DNA of 64,000 bases from Porphyrobacter sp. IPPAS B-1204 (GCA_003724185.1 RHGM01000001.1:909342-973341); one strand, 5' to 3'. Shown: positions 1-8,891, counted from the first letter of the stretch. A program made the numbers and translations. Notes: generated by a model not told the origin, from the letters alone.

Positions 1-69
1 ATACCACGCAAACAGCTCCATCCCGATCAGCGAGGACATGACGGTAAGGAACACTTCGAGCCAGCTCAT
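1..69 (-). CDS. crtZ: Beta-carotene hydroxylase CrtZ, N-terminal fragment
   Basis: Only the first 23 codons are inside the window; the gene runs off the left edge. The visible protein starts MSWLEVFLTVMSSLIGMELF and continues AWY. The string MELFAWY is the hallmark first transmembrane segment of CrtZ-type carotenoid 3,3'-hydroxylases, which add hydroxyl groups to beta-ionone rings to make zeaxanthin or astaxanthin. Its ATG overlaps the stop codon of crtW in the arrangement ATGA, so the two genes are probably translationally coupled. The family call rests on this short motif and on the crtW neighbour. Confidence 0.8.
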   Translation of the reverse strand, partial: MSWLEVFLTVMSSLIGMELFAWY

Positions 70-875
70 GCGGGCACCTTTTCTTCTCTCTCGACCTTGC
101 CCACCCCGGCCCGGCGCGCACCCGGCAGCGCCCACCACGGCACGTCGGGGCGGCGGTGGTGTTCAAGATGATAGCCGAAATGGAAGCACGAGGCGAGGCT
201 CGCCAGCGTGCCGAAATCCTCAGAGCGGGTGTTGTGACGGTCGGCAAAGGCACCGGCATCCGCGCCCTCCCCCGCAGCCGCTTCGTGGCGGTGCGGGCGG
301 AACGTGCCGAAGTAGAACAGCTGGAGCGATGATCCGAGCGCCGGCAAGCCATACAGCATCACGATCTGCACCATCGGAATATCCAGCACCAGCCAGTAGA
401 TGCCGACCACCGTGTGCACGAACAACAACGAGCGCCATCCGAAATAGCGCCGGAAAAAGGTGCCATACCAGCGCCAGAAGTTGGCCGGATTGTGCTCGTC
501 GAAATCGGGATCGCCGGGACGGCCTGCCAGCTTATGGTGGGTGAAGTGGGCATCGCGCAATTGCCGCCATGCGAACCCGGCATACAGCGCCAGCAGCACC
601 GCGCCGATCACGCCGTTGGTGCGCGGGTGTCCGGGGAGCAGGCTGCCGTGCATCGCATCGTGGCAGACGATGAACACACCCACCGACAACCAGCACTGCA
701 CTGCCGCCAACATCAGCGCAAAGGGCCAGTTGCTCCACGTCAGTTCGAAAACGAACATGCCCCAGGCATGGATGCCCAGCCAGCTTCCGGCAATAACCAG
801 CGCCAGCGCAAGGCCAATGGCGCGCTGCAAACCGCGTTGGGGCAGCATGAAGCTTGGGGCAAAATGCGGGTTCAT
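66..875 (-). CDS. crtW: Beta-carotene ketolase CrtW (membrane di-iron oxygenase)
   Basis: A 269-residue membrane protein of the fatty-acid-desaturase fold. CrtW ketolases add the 4/4' keto groups of canthaxanthin and astaxanthin. The histidine clusters that bind the two irons are all visible: HDAMH at residues 72-76, HFTHH at about 110-114, RHNTRS at about 213-218 and FHFGYHLEHH at about 231-240; the last two are characteristic of CrtW rather than of general desaturases. Hydrophobic segments fill roughly residues 20-75 and 150-190. I chose the ATG at 875 because the longer reading frame to 1004 adds 43 non-hydrophobic residues not expected in the family. It is co-oriented with and overlaps crtZ by 4 bp, which suggests a ketocarotenoid (astaxanthin-type) operon. 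Confidence 0.88.
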   Translation of the reverse strand: MNPHFAPSFMLPQRGLQRAIGLALALVIAGSWLGIHAWGMFVFELTWSNWPFALMLAAVQCWLSVGVFIVCHDAMHGSLLPGHPRTNGVIGAVLLALYAGFAWRQLRDAHFTHHKLAGRPGDPDFDEHNPANFWRWYGTFFRRYFGWRSLLFVHTVVGIYWLVLDIPMVQIVMLYGLPALGSSLQLFYFGTFRPHRHEAAAGEGADAGAFADRHNTRSEDFGTLASLASCFHFGYHLEHHRRPDVPWWALPGARRAGVGKVEREEKVPA

Positions 876-1079
876 CCGGCTGAAACTACGCGCTGTCGGG
901 CCATAGGGATGCGTATAGACATCGCGCGCAAGCTGGCAATTGCGTTTGCGCGAAGCGCGGTTGCAGCGGCCTATGCCGAATATCGCTGGCGCTGCATGAA
1001 ACAATCGCCCACCTGACGGGTTCAGCCCCTCGTTGCCGCCGCAACGCCCTGCATTTCTCGTACGAATGGACCGCCAGCC

Positions 1080-1856
1080 GTGAGCCTCCAGATCAGTGTC
1101 CAGCTCGACTACGGGTTCGAGACGCCATGCGACATTCTACTTCAGGTGGAGGCCGCCGCAATGGCGGGGCAGGTTGTCGAGCGCACGCATATCAGCGTCA
1201 CCCCGTGCGAGCATCTCGCTCGCGTGCCAGCGCAGGATGATGTCGGTGAGCGGATGTGGCTTCGCACCCACGGCCGGATGCTGGTCGATTACCAGGCCAC
1301 GATAAGCATCACCCGCAAGGCCAGCGATTGCGCCGCCCTGCCCGCCGTGCCGTTGCACCGGCTGCCGGGGACAGCGGTGCCCTACCTCATGCCGTCACGC
1401 TATTGCCCGTCGAACCAGTTCACCGACTTCGCCGAAAAGGAGTTCGGGGCGCTTGAAGGCGGGGCAAAGATCATGGCGATGCACGACTGGATTGCCAGCC
1501 ACCTGTCCTATGTGCCGGGCTCAAGCGATGCGAACACGACCGCAACCGACACCTTCCATGACGGCAAAGGGATTTGCCGCGATTACGCCCATCTGATGAT
1601 CACGCTGGCCCGCGCCGCCGACATTCCGGCACGCGTTGCGAGCGTTTACGGGCTGGGCGTGAAACCACAGGATTTCCATGCCGTGACCGAGGTATACCTT
1701 GGCGGGGCATGGCATCTGGTCGATCCCACCGGCATGGGAACACCGGCGGACATGGCGATCATCGGCGTTGGCCGCGACATCGGCGATGTCGCCTTCCTTA
1801 CCGCGTTCGGCCCATTGGTGATGAACAGCCAGACCGTGTCCGTGACACGCGCATGA
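1080..1856 (+). CDS. Transglutaminase-like family protein
   Basis: A 258-residue protein with an N-terminal beta-rich domain (about 1-100) and a C-terminal transglutaminase/protease-like core. The papain-like triad can be read directly: Cys166 in GICRDYAHL, His200 in DFHAVTEVYL and Asp215 in LVDPTG. Bacterial members are usually predicted cysteine proteases or peptidases of unknown substrate. No signal peptide is evident, so it is probably cytoplasmic. The start is GTG at 1080; no better start is visible upstream. It stands alone, with the thioesterase gene convergent only 4 bp downstream. Confidence 0.8.
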   Translation: MSLQISVQLDYGFETPCDILLQVEAAAMAGQVVERTHISVTPCEHLARVPAQDDVGERMWLRTHGRMLVDYQATISITRKASDCAALPAVPLHRLPGTAVPYLMPSRYCPSNQFTDFAEKEFGALEGGAKIMAMHDWIASHLSYVPGSSDANTTATDTFHDGKGICRDYAHLMITLARAADIPARVASVYGLGVKPQDFHAVTEVYLGGAWHLVDPTGMGTPADMAIIGVGRDIGDVAFLTAFGPLVMNSQTVSVTRA

Positions 1857-1860
1857 CGGC

Positions 1861-2280
1861 TTACTCGGCAGGCTTGGGGAAGAAGAATTCGCGCAGGTGT
1901 TCGCCAATGCGCGCCGGGCGCAGGGTTTCTGCATCGATGCAGCACCAGGAAGATTGCACTTCGGCCAGCACCTCTTCGCCGCGCGTAATCAGCGTGGAAT
2001 AGAACGCGCGCGCGCCGTTGAAGCGTTCCAGCACGGTCTGCGCGATAACGTCGTCTTCAAGGAAGGCGGGCTTGCGATAGGTGATCTCGTGCTTGAGCGC
2101 GACCCACGCCTTGCTCGCCACATCCTCGGCCGGAGCGATCCCACGCCAGTGGGCCAGAACCGCATCCTGCACCCAGTTCAGATAGCGCGCGTTGTTGACG
2201 TGGCCCATGAAATCGATGTCAGCGGCTTCAACCGTGATCGGGTGGTGAAACGCGGCGGAAGGGGATTCGTTTGCTGACAT
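1861..2280 (-). CDS. Acyl-CoA thioesterase, 4HBT/hotdog family
   Basis: A 139-residue single hotdog domain. The sequence IDFMGHVNNARYLNW near residues 23-37 is the classical active-site segment of 4-hydroxybenzoyl-CoA thioesterase-like enzymes (Asp followed by the G-H-V-N-N-x-x-Y helix). Members hydrolyse acyl-CoA thioesters; the chain length preference cannot be read from the sequence. It is divergent from leuC, with a 129 bp shared upstream region, and convergent with the transglutaminase-like gene. Confidence 0.85.
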   Translation of the reverse strand: MSANESPSAAFHHPITVEAADIDFMGHVNNARYLNWVQDAVLAHWRGIAPAEDVASKAWVALKHEITYRKPAFLEDDVIAQTVLERFNGARAFYSTLITRGEEVLAEVQSSWCCIDAETLRPARIGEHLREFFFPKPAE

Positions 2281-2409
2281 AGGTGTTAGCTAGCGCAAGA
2301 TTATGACAAATTCTACCACAGCGTGCCGGGAAGCCGTCGCAATCTTGCCACGCCTCGGCAATCGTGACTATTGGGCCGCACATTGACCTCTCGAATAATG
2401 GACCCGATC

Positions 2410-3840
2410 ATGGCCAGCCGCCCGCGCACGCTCTACGAAAAAATCTGGGACGCGCATGTCGTGGAGATGCGCGATGACGGGACGGCGCTGGTCTATATCG
2501 ACCGGCATCTGGTTCACGAAGTCACCAGCCCGCAAGCGTTCGAGGCGCTGAAAGTCGCCGGGCGCCCGGTGCGGCGGCCCGAACTGACGCTGGCGGTGCC
2601 CGATCACAACCTGCCCACCACGGCGCGAGTGGACGCAAAGGGCGCGCCGGTGCCGATTGCCGATCCGGAAAGTGCCGCCCAGCTGGCCGCGCTGGAGGTG
2701 AACGCACCTGCTTTCGGCATCCGCTATATCCCCGCAACCGCCAAGGAGCAGGGGATCGTCCACGTTGTCGGCCCCGAACAGGGCTTCTCGCTGCCCGGCA
2801 CCACCATCGTCTGCGGAGATTCGCACACCGCCTGTCACGGCGGATTGGGCGCGCTCGCTTTCGGGATTGGCACGAGCGAGGTCGAGCACGTGCTGGCGAC
2901 GCAGACGCTGCTTCTCCAGCAATCAAAGCCGATGGAAGTGCGGGTCGAAGGGCTGCTTGGCCCCGGTGTCAGCGCCAAGGATCTGATCCTGCATATCATC
3001 GGCCGGATCGGGGCGGCGGGTGGCAGCGGTTATGTCATCGAATATCGCGGAGCCGTGTTCGAGGCGATGAGCGTGGAAGAACGCCTCACCGTCTGCAACA
3101 TGAGCATCGAGGCAGGCGCACGCGCCGGGCTCATCGCGCCGGATGATGTGACCTTCGCCTACCTCAAGGGCCGACCGATGGCCCCGAAGGACTCGGAATG
3201 GGATACGGCGGTGGCTTACTGGCGCACGCTCCATTCCGATGAAGGCGCTGTATTCGCCAAAAGCGTGGTGATCGACGCTGCAACTGTCGAACCCAGCGTC
3301 ACCTGGGGCACCAGCCCCGAAGACGTGGTGCCGATTGGCGGGCGTGTGCCTTCACCCGCCGATTTTGCGGACGAGAGCAAGCGCGTCGCCGCGCAGAAAA
3401 GCCTCGATTACATGGGCCTCACCCCCGGCACCCCCATGACCGAGGTTCCCATCGAAAACGTCTTCATCGGCTCCTGCACCAACAGCCGCATTGAAGACCT
3501 GCGCGCTGCCGCCGCTGTGCTGAAAGGTCGGCGCAAGGCTGACAATGTGCGCTGGGCCATCGTCGTCCCCGGATCGGGTCTGGTGAAGGCTATGGCAGAG
3601 GAAGAAGGCCTCGACCGGATCTTCACCGACGCTGGATTCGAATGGCGTGAGCCGGGCTGTTCGGCGTGTCTGGGCATGAACCCCGACAAGGTGCCGCCGG
3701 GCGAACGTTGCGCTTCGACCAGCAACCGCAACTTTGTCGGGCGCCAGGGGCCGGGCGCGCGCACGCACCTTGTTTCCCCCGCTATGGCAGCGGCGGCGGC
3801 GGTGACGGGGCGGCTCGCTGACGTGCGCGAGGTAGTGTGA
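2410..3840 (+). CDS. leuC: 3-isopropylmalate dehydratase, large subunit
   Basis: LeuC, with LeuD, isomerises 2-isopropylmalate to 3-isopropylmalate in leucine biosynthesis. The aconitase-type [4Fe-4S] ligands are present: Cys356 in IGSCTNSR and Cys417/Cys420 in PGCSACLG. The N-terminus [12 protein letters not shown] and [15 protein letters not shown] are typical. I chose the ATG at 2410 ([11 protein letters not shown]) because it aligns with the usual family start; ATG 2398 and TTG 2371 are longer alternatives. Length of 476 residues is normal. It is followed directly by an unrelated gene whose ATG shares a base with the leuC stop, and leuD comes only after two inserted genes. Confidence 0.96.
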   Translation: MASRPRTLYEKIWDAHVVEMRDDGTALVYIDRHLVHEVTSPQAFEALKVAGRPVRRPELTLAVPDHNLPTTARVDAKGAPVPIADPESAAQLAALEVNAPAFGIRYIPATAKEQGIVHVVGPEQGFSLPGTTIVCGDSHTACHGGLGALAFGIGTSEVEHVLATQTLLLQQSKPMEVRVEGLLGPGVSAKDLILHIIGRIGAAGGSGYVIEYRGAVFEAMSVEERLTVCNMSIEAGARAGLIAPDDVTFAYLKGRPMAPKDSEWDTAVAYWRTLHSDEGAVFAKSVVIDAATVEPSVTWGTSPEDVVPIGGRVPSPADFADESKRVAAQKSLDYMGLTPGTPMTEVPIENVFIGSCTNSRIEDLRAAAAVLKGRRKADNVRWAIVVPGSGLVKAMAEEEGLDRIFTDAGFEWREPGCSACLGMNPDKVPPGERCASTSNRNFVGRQGPGARTHLVSPAMAAAAAVTGRLADVREVV

Positions 3841-4622
3841 TGCCTTCCCGGCGCGGCCTGATGCTCGGTGCATTCTCAGCGTGGGTCGCAAGCCTCGTCC
3901 GTCCTGCCAAGGCGCTCGCCGATGATAGCCCCGCGCCGGGCATGATCGCGATAGATGATCCGCGCTATGACCGCTTCTTTGCCGCCCGAACCCAGGTCTG
4001 GGAAAGCCTCGGCAGCGTCGATGATGATGTCATCGCCTATATCATCAGCCCCGAATTCAACGGCGGTCCCGCATGGCCGACCACCCGTCAGGCCTACCGC
4101 GTCGTGCGCCCGGAAGGGAGCCTGATCATTGCATCGGATGGCCTCAGCGACCTGTTCGTTGACACCAACAGCCCGGAGCCCGGTTTCGGGTGCGAGGTCT
4201 ACCTTGAAAGCCCCGATCTTGCCGACGCAGATTTCGACGCCGTCAGGCGCAGCTGGCAATTTTCGCTGATCGAGAGTTTTGCTCAGAACGTGGCCCACTT
4301 CGGCGGGATCAACGAACGGCTCGAACGACTTGGCGTGATCTCGATGGAACTGCCCGCCCCGCTGGCCATGCCGCAGCGATGGGTCACAGATCGTGGGACT
4401 GTCGGTGCGCTTATCAACATTATGGTGCCGGACCGGCCAACCCAATGCGCTCTTGAGGAAGGGATGAATATCCGTCTGGTTGCCCTGACCGCGCTGTTGC
4501 CCGATGAAACCGAGCACGTGATCGCAGGACGCGCCGCGGCGCGGGCCGAAGTGGCGGGCCTGCTCGTTTCGTCGGGCACCGGCCTGACTTCACCCGCCAA
4601 TCGGCGCTCGGTGCTTGCTTAA
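3840..4622 (+). CDS. Exported protein of unknown function inserted between leuC and leuD (possible SUFU-like fold)
   Basis: A 260-residue protein whose ATG overlaps the leuC stop (TGATG), so it is in the leu operon. The N-terminus [15 protein letters not shown] followed by VASLVRPAKALA has paired arginines and a hydrophobic run and looks like a Sec or Tat signal. The body has the patterns SLIIASDGLSDLF and GFGCEVYLES followed by a W...LIESFAQNVA helix, weakly reminiscent of bacterial suppressor-of-fused (SUFU) domains. That assignment is a guess from pattern memory. No catalytic motif is recognisable. Its place inside a leucine biosynthesis operon is unexpected for an exported protein. Confidence 0.6.
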   Translation: MPSRRGLMLGAFSAWVASLVRPAKALADDSPAPGMIAIDDPRYDRFFAARTQVWESLGSVDDDVIAYIISPEFNGGPAWPTTRQAYRVVRPEGSLIIASDGLSDLFVDTNSPEPGFGCEVYLESPDLADADFDAVRRSWQFSLIESFAQNVAHFGGINERLERLGVISMELPAPLAMPQRWVTDRGTVGALINIMVPDRPTQCALEEGMNIRLVALTALLPDETEHVIAGRAAARAEVAGLLVSSGTGLTSPANRRSVLA

Positions 4623-4649
4623 GCTCACAAGACGGACCATTTTGCGACC

Positions 4650-4826
4650 ATGACCGACAAGCCCAAATCGAACACCGCCCGAAACGCCGCGATCGCCGCG
4701 GCTGGCGCCATCGGATCGGCCGCAATTGCTGCTGCCCTGCTTTATGCTGGCAAGCGCAAGAAGAAGCCGAACGAGCCGACTCAGCCCGGCCCGATCCCCT
4801 CGGGCGAGCCGCCCCAGACCGACTGA
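4650..4826 (+). CDS. Small single-span membrane protein (58 aa), unknown function
   Basis: A 58-codon frame from ATG 4650 to TGA 4826, in the gap between the unknown exported protein and leuD. The product has a polar N-terminus (MTDKPKSNTARN), an Ala/Ile/Leu-rich segment at about residues 13-33 long enough for one membrane span, a basic KRKKK cluster just after it, and a Pro-rich tail ending PPQTD. The hydrophobic helix flanked by lysines suggests a small inner-membrane protein with a cytosolic C-terminus. Spacing to leuD is 12 bp, so they are probably co-transcribed. No family recognised; the coding call rests on composition and operon packing. Confidence 0.55.
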   Translation: MTDKPKSNTARNAAIAAAGAIGSAAIAAALLYAGKRKKKPNEPTQPGPIPSGEPPQTD

Positions 4827-4838
4827 GGTAAAATAATC

Positions 4839-5438
4839 ATGCAACCGCTGACCCGCGTCGAAGGCCGCGCCATCCCGCTTGGCCTCAAGAATGTCGACAC
4901 CGACATCATCATCCCGGCAAAATGGCTCAAGACCATCAGCCGCGAAGGCCTGGGCGCCGGCGCGTTCGAAGCGCTGCGGGCAGAACCGGGCAATGTGATT
5001 GACGATCCCGCCTATGCCGGATCGACCCTGCTCATCGCGGGCGACAATTTCGGCTGCGGTTCCAGCCGCGAACACGCCGCATGGGCCTTGGGCGACATGG
5101 GCATCCGCGTGGTGATCGCGCCCAGCTTTTCGGATATTTTTTCAGGCAACGCGGTCAAGAACGGCATCCTCCCCGTGGTGCTGCCGCAGGACGCGGTCGA
5201 CCGGCTGCTGGAGGTGGCGCGCGCGGGCGAGCCGATCTCGGTTGATCTTGAACACCAGACCGTCACCACGCCCTATCAGGACCGTTTCACTTTCACCCTC
5301 GATCCGTTCCGGCGGCATTGCCTGCTGAACGGGCTGGACGAGGTGGGCCTGACGATGGCGCGGGGCGAGGCCATCGGCGGCTTCGAAGCCAGCCGCACCG
5401 CCGCACAGCCGTGGCTGATGCGCGGCACCGCAGCCTAG
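4839..5438 (+). CDS. leuD: 3-isopropylmalate dehydratase, small subunit
   Basis: A 199-residue LeuD, the swivel-domain partner of LeuC. Typical strings include [20 protein letters not shown] near the N-terminus and [13 protein letters not shown] near residues 68-80, the conserved loop that completes the active site. Its start at 4839 is preceded by GAGGT about 10 bp upstream, overlapping the end of the small membrane-protein gene. Full length, no anomaly. Confidence 0.96.
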   Translation: MQPLTRVEGRAIPLGLKNVDTDIIIPAKWLKTISREGLGAGAFEALRAEPGNVIDDPAYAGSTLLIAGDNFGCGSSREHAAWALGDMGIRVVIAPSFSDIFSGNAVKNGILPVVLPQDAVDRLLEVARAGEPISVDLEHQTVTTPYQDRFTFTLDPFRRHCLLNGLDEVGLTMARGEAIGGFEASRTAAQPWLMRGTAA

Positions 5439-5463
5439 AACAACAACACCGGGAGAGGACATC

Positions 5464-6462
5464 ATGAAAGCCATTCGCACCCACGCCACTGGTGGGCCCG
5501 AGACGCTGACGCTTGACGAGATCGACGCGCCCACCCCCGGCAAGGGCGAGGTGCTGGTCGCGGTCAGGGCCTGCGCGATCAACTATCCCGACGGGCTGAT
5601 CATCCGCGACATGTACCAGTTCAAGCCGCAGCGGCCCTTCTCGCCAGGCGGCGAGATCAGCGGCGTGATCGAGGCAGTTGGCGAAGGCGTCGAAGGCTTC
5701 AAGGTCGGTGACAGGGTGCTGGCCGGCATCGGCAATGGCGGTCTGGCCGAAAAGGTTGTGGTGCCAGCGAACCGGATGTTTGCCGTGCCGGACGGTGTGC
5801 CTTTCGAAAAGGCCGCTAGCCTGCTGATGACCTACGGCACCACCATCCACGGGCTGAAGGATCGCGGGCACATCAAGGCTGGCGATACTGTGCTGATCCT
5901 CGGCGCTGCGGGCGGTGTCGGCCTGTCTGCCATCGAGCTTTCCAAGGCCTTCGGCGCACGCGTGGTCGCCGCTGTCTCCTCCGAAGCCAAGGGCGACGTG
6001 GCCCGTAAGGCCGGTGCCGACGAGGTGGTGATCTACCCCCGCGAGGCAATGGACAAGGACGCCTCCAAGGCGCTCGCCGAAGCTTTCAAGAAAGCCTGCG
6101 GGCCGAACGGCGCGAACATCGTCTATGACATTGTCGGCGGTCAATATTCCGAGCCTGCCCTGCGCGCCATCGCGTGGGAAGGCCGCTTCCTGGTGGTCGG
6201 CTTCCCCGCCGGGATCGCCAAGATGCCCTTGAACCTCACCCTGCTGAAAAGCTGCGACATCTGCGGCGTGTTCTGGGGCGCCTTCACCGCACGCGAGCCT
6301 GAGGCTTTCCACGCGCAGGTGAACGAGCTGTTCGACCTGATGAAGGCGGGCAAGATCGATCCGCTGGTCAGCGAAACCTTCCCCCTCGCCCGCGCAGGCG
6401 ATGCGATTGCCAAGCTTGAAGCCCGCGAGGCGGTGGGAAAGCTTGTGGTTACTATGGAATAG
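5464..6462 (+). CDS. NADPH:quinone oxidoreductase family protein (MDR superfamily)
   Basis: A 332-residue medium-chain dehydrogenase/reductase of the zinc-free quinone oxidoreductase group. The N-terminal GroES-like domain covers about residues 1-125 and the Rossmann domain follows, with LILGAAGGVGLSAIELSK as the NADPH-binding loop at about residues 142-160. Zinc-binding cysteines of alcohol dehydrogenases are absent, as expected for reductases acting on quinones, enones or acyl-CoA. A good ribosome site (GGGAGAGG) precedes the ATG. It sits 25 bp after leuD and may be in the same transcript. The exact substrate cannot be told. Confidence 0.88.
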   Translation: MKAIRTHATGGPETLTLDEIDAPTPGKGEVLVAVRACAINYPDGLIIRDMYQFKPQRPFSPGGEISGVIEAVGEGVEGFKVGDRVLAGIGNGGLAEKVVVPANRMFAVPDGVPFEKAASLLMTYGTTIHGLKDRGHIKAGDTVLILGAAGGVGLSAIELSKAFGARVVAAVSSEAKGDVARKAGADEVVIYPREAMDKDASKALAEAFKKACGPNGANIVYDIVGGQYSEPALRAIAWEGRFLVVGFPAGIAKMPLNLTLLKSCDICGVFWGAFTAREPEAFHAQVNELFDLMKAGKIDPLVSETFPLARAGDAIAKLEAREAVGKLVVTME

Positions 6463-6567
6463 TGCCTTCCGGGAAATAGTATATCATTGGGGCGGCTTCC
6501 CGCTTGAAGCCGCGCCCGCCCGGCTCTATCGCTTAGCGCGGATCGTATCCGAAGGGACACACATCAG

Positions 6568-6891
6568 ATGACCGACTTCAAAGACCGTGAACGCGCCGAG
6601 GAAGCCAAGTTCGCGCTCGACAACGACACCGCCTTCCGCATCGCCGCCCGCCGCAACCGCCTGCTGGGCGAATGGGCGGCCGGGCTGATGAACCTCACCC
6701 CCGAAGAAACCGACGCCTACAAGAAGGCGGTCGTCCAGGCCGATTTCGAGGAATCGGGCGATGAGGACGTGGTGCGCAAGCTGCTCGGCGATCTTACCGC
6801 CGCGCAGACCGATGTCAGCGAAGCCGACATTCGCGCCAAGCTTGAGGAAATGACGGTCGAAGCCCGCCGCCAGCTGTTCGGCGAGGTTTAA
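6568..6891 (+). CDS. DUF1476 protein, predicted F1-ATPase inhibitor zeta subunit
   Basis: A 107-residue, highly charged helical protein beginning MTDFKDRERAEEAKFALD, the conserved start of the alphaproteobacterial DUF1476 family. In Paracoccus denitrificans this family is the zeta subunit, whose N-terminal segment inhibits ATP hydrolysis by F1-ATPase. The N-terminal inhibitory-type segment is present here. It is followed 3 bp later by bolA and then by a monothiol glutaredoxin gene. Confidence 0.88.
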   Translation: MTDFKDRERAEEAKFALDNDTAFRIAARRNRLLGEWAAGLMNLTPEETDAYKKAVVQADFEESGDEDVVRKLLGDLTAAQTDVSEADIRAKLEEMTVEARRQLFGEV

Positions 6892-6894
6892 GCC

Positions 6895-7128
6895 ATGCCC
6901 ATGACCGCTGCGGCCATCGAGGAAGCGATCCTTGCCGCACTGCCCGGCGCGACGGTCGAACTGACCGATCTGGCAGGCGACGATGACCACTGGGCCGCAA
7001 CCGTCACCGCGCCGCAGTTCGCAGGCCTCAGCCGCGTGGCCCAGCACAAGCTGGTCTATGCCGCCTTCGGTGGGCGCATGGGGGGTGAGCTGCACGCCTT
7101 GCAAGTCACCACCGTTGTCCCCACGTAA
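6895..7128 (+). CDS. BolA family protein
   Basis: A 77-residue BolA-fold protein. The pattern FAGLSRVAQHKLVYAAFGGRMGGELHALQV carries the family's conserved helix and the C-terminal H-A-L segment; the invariant His (HAL) is the residue that co-ligates a [2Fe-2S] cluster with a CGFS glutaredoxin in characterised BolA-Grx complexes. The CGFS glutaredoxin gene starts 42 bp downstream, matching that partnership and suggesting a role in iron-sulfur trafficking or iron sensing. Confidence 0.92.
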   Translation: MPMTAAAIEEAILAALPGATVELTDLAGDDDHWAATVTAPQFAGLSRVAQHKLVYAAFGGRMGGELHALQVTTVVPT

Positions 7129-7170
7129 CAACGCAGCAATTCCATATCCGTATCAGAGGCGCATCGCACC

Positions 7171-7500
7171 ATGACCGACGTTAAATCGCGCATTTCCGAC
7201 CTCGTCACCGCCAATGACGTGGTGCTGTTCATGAAGGGCACCCCGCTGTTCCCGCAATGCGGCTTTTCCGCCCGCGCCATCGCGATCCTCGATCATTGCG
7301 GCGTCGCCTATGAAAGCGTCGACGTGCTGCAGGACATGGAAATCCGCCAGGGCATCAAGGGCTATTCCGACTGGCCGACGATCCCGCAGCTTTACGTGAA
7401 GGGTGAATTCCTCGGCGGCAGCGACATCATGACCGAAATGTTCGAAGCGGGCGAATTGCAGCAGCTGCTCGATCAGCATGGTGTTGCCAAGGTCAGCTGA
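7171..7500 (+). CDS. grxD: Monothiol glutaredoxin, Grx4 type
   Basis: A 109-residue CGFS glutaredoxin. The active site CGFS is at residues 30-33 (FPQCGFSARA), preceded by the glutathione-binding MKGTP, with WPTIPQLYV and GGSDIMTEM further on; all are hallmarks of single-domain monothiol glutaredoxins that carry and deliver [2Fe-2S] clusters. It is the last gene of a DUF1476-bolA-grxD run and is followed by a strong terminator hairpin about 90 bp downstream. Confidence 0.95.
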   Translation: MTDVKSRISDLVTANDVVLFMKGTPLFPQCGFSARAIAILDHCGVAYESVDVLQDMEIRQGIKGYSDWPTIPQLYVKGEFLGGSDIMTEMFEAGELQQLLDQHGVAKVS

Positions 7501-7873
7501 CCCCTTTGTTTTCCGCGCGTCATGATGGCCCGGTCGCGGCACACGTCCTTTAAAGCAGGCCGGCCTGTCGGCTGACAGCGCATCCAGAATCAAAAAGCGC
7601 CCCGCAGGACCAGTGCGGAGCGCTTTTTCATTTGGGGAGGCGCAACCCGGAGACCGGGGTGGGTCGCGCCTCTCGTCAAAGACCATTAGGACCACCACAC
7701 ATTATGCACAGTGTGTGCCAAACTCAGGAAACCATGGATTTCCGCTGTTTTTTGTAATCCGCGCCCTGTCTCACGCCCCGCAGTTGTAAAGCAGTCCGAC
7801 ACCCCTCTCCAATCCGGCAGGGGAACGCCAAAGCCCTTGGCAATTGCGCGGCGCAGGGCCATCCTTTGCCGCG
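7501..7873. other. Gene-poor spacer between grxD and the NUDIX gene
   Basis: This stretch of about 370 bp holds the terminator hairpin at 7592-7629 and no convincing gene. Frames on the minus strand across 7650-8400 are antisense to the NUDIX gene and have no ribosome site. The second half should contain the NUDIX promoter, but I cannot place a clear -35/-10 pair. A short inverted repeat (GCACA-GTGTGTGC) occurs near 7706. Confidence 0.5.
7592..7629 (+). terminator. Rho-independent terminator after grxD (bidirectional)
   Basis: The arms AAAAAGCGC-C-CCGCA and TGCGG-A-GCGCTTTTT pair over 15 positions with one mismatch around a 7-8 nt loop, ending in a T tract. The A run on the 5' side means it could also stop transcription from the minus strand. 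Confidence 0.85.
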
Positions 7874-8668
7874 ATGACCAGCGATGAAACCCGTGATTCT
7901 GGCCCCGAGGGCATTCCCGCAGCCACCATCATCATTTTCCGCAATGCCCCTGACGGCAGCGCGCCTGAAGTGCTGATGACGGTGCGTTCGCGCAACATGA
8001 CGTTCGCGGGCGGCATGGCGGTGTTTCCCGGCGGGCGGGTCGATCCGGCGGACTATGCAATGGGCGAGGCGGTTGCCGCGGCCCACGACCTCACCACCGA
8101 TGAAGCCGCGCACCAGATCGCCGCCGTACGCGAGACGCTGGAGGAGACTGGCCTTGCTCTGGGTCTGGCGGGCGACATCACAGCGGACACTGCCGCCGCT
8201 GCCCGCACCATGCTGGCCGAAACCGGAGCCCTTGCCCCGGTGCTGGAGGCGTTCGGCTGGCGACTTGATCTTGCGCAGATCACGCCGTTTGCGCGCTGGT
8301 TCCCCAAGAACGAGGCCATTGCCCGTGTCTATGACACCCGCTTCTACCTCGCCAATCTCGGCACCGGCGCGGTCGATGTGTCGATTGACCATTCCGAAAA
8401 CACCCATCTGTTCTGGACGAGCGCACAGGGCGCGCTCGACGCGGCGGAGCGCGGCGAAATCAAGCTGATCTTTCCCACCCGCCGCAATCTCGAACGCCTC
8501 GCGCTGTTCGCCAGCTTCGAGGAAGCCCGTGCGCAGGCCGAAGCGATCCCGGTGCGCACGATCATGCCGCAGGTGGTCGAACAGGACGGCAGGCCGTGGC
8601 TGACGATCCTCGCCGATGCGGGCTATCCGGTAACGGGCGAGCTTCTGGAGAACGTCGCGCGCGGCTGA
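7874..8668 (+). CDS. NUDIX hydrolase with insertion in the Nudix box (NUDT19/NUDT7-like)
   Basis: A 264-residue NUDIX-fold protein. The box begins with GGRVDPADY and is completed about 25 residues later by AAVRETLEETGLALG, so the usual G-x5-E-x7-REUxEExGU is stretched by an insertion, as in NUDT19-type coenzyme A diphosphatases. The N-terminus has ATIIIFRNAPDG and VLMTVRSRNMTFAGGMAVFPGG, typical of that group. I chose ATG 7874 (MTSDETRD) over an upstream non-ATG start. A CoA or acyl-CoA substrate is inferred only from the resemblance. Confidence 0.82.
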   Translation: MTSDETRDSGPEGIPAATIIIFRNAPDGSAPEVLMTVRSRNMTFAGGMAVFPGGRVDPADYAMGEAVAAAHDLTTDEAAHQIAAVRETLEETGLALGLAGDITADTAAAARTMLAETGALAPVLEAFGWRLDLAQITPFARWFPKNEAIARVYDTRFYLANLGTGAVDVSIDHSENTHLFWTSAQGALDAAERGEIKLIFPTRRNLERLALFASFEEARAQAEAIPVRTIMPQVVEQDGRPWLTILADAGYPVTGELLENVARG

Positions 8669-8721
8669 GCGCCTGCGTCCAAGCGGCGGCGAATCGCAGA
8701 TCCTGCATCACCGCAAAGCTA

Positions 8722-8735
8722 TGGTATCGCTATCA
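8722..8735. promoter_or_regulatory. LacI-type operator copy 1, upstream of the GH3-GH5 operon
   Basis: TGGTATCGCTATCA matches the window consensus TGGTAGCGCTACCA at 12 of 14 positions. It lies in an AT-richer stretch about 200 bp before the signal-peptide start of the GH3 gene, with a second copy at 8878. Confidence 0.65.
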
Positions 8736-8877
8736 TAACGGCATGATGCGCGGTGCAGTCGTATTCTGATATGCTATTATCTCATATATTCAGTAATTTG
8801 CTGATACCTTCCTCACTGAGCCAAAATCTCCGCACGCGCCCCCGATTGACTTAGCCTTGCAGATTTTCCAACATCAA

Positions 8878-8891
8878 TGTTAGCGTTAGCA
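8878..8891. promoter_or_regulatory. LacI-type operator copy 2, upstream of the GH3-GH5 operon
   Basis: TGTTAGCGTTAGCA matches the consensus at 11 of 14 positions and keeps the central AGCG core. It is 44 bp ahead of the GH3 start at 8935. It is the weakest of the six full-length copies. Confidence 0.55.

Noticed and set aside
414..1016. Plus-strand frame of 200 codons opposite crtW
   Set aside because: Antisense to an enzyme with intact motifs, Gln/His/Arg-rich composition of a GC-rich shadow frame, no ribosome site.
2923..3891. Long minus-strand frames opposite leuC and its neighbour
   Set aside because: Shadows of real genes; no recognisable domains and no start signals.
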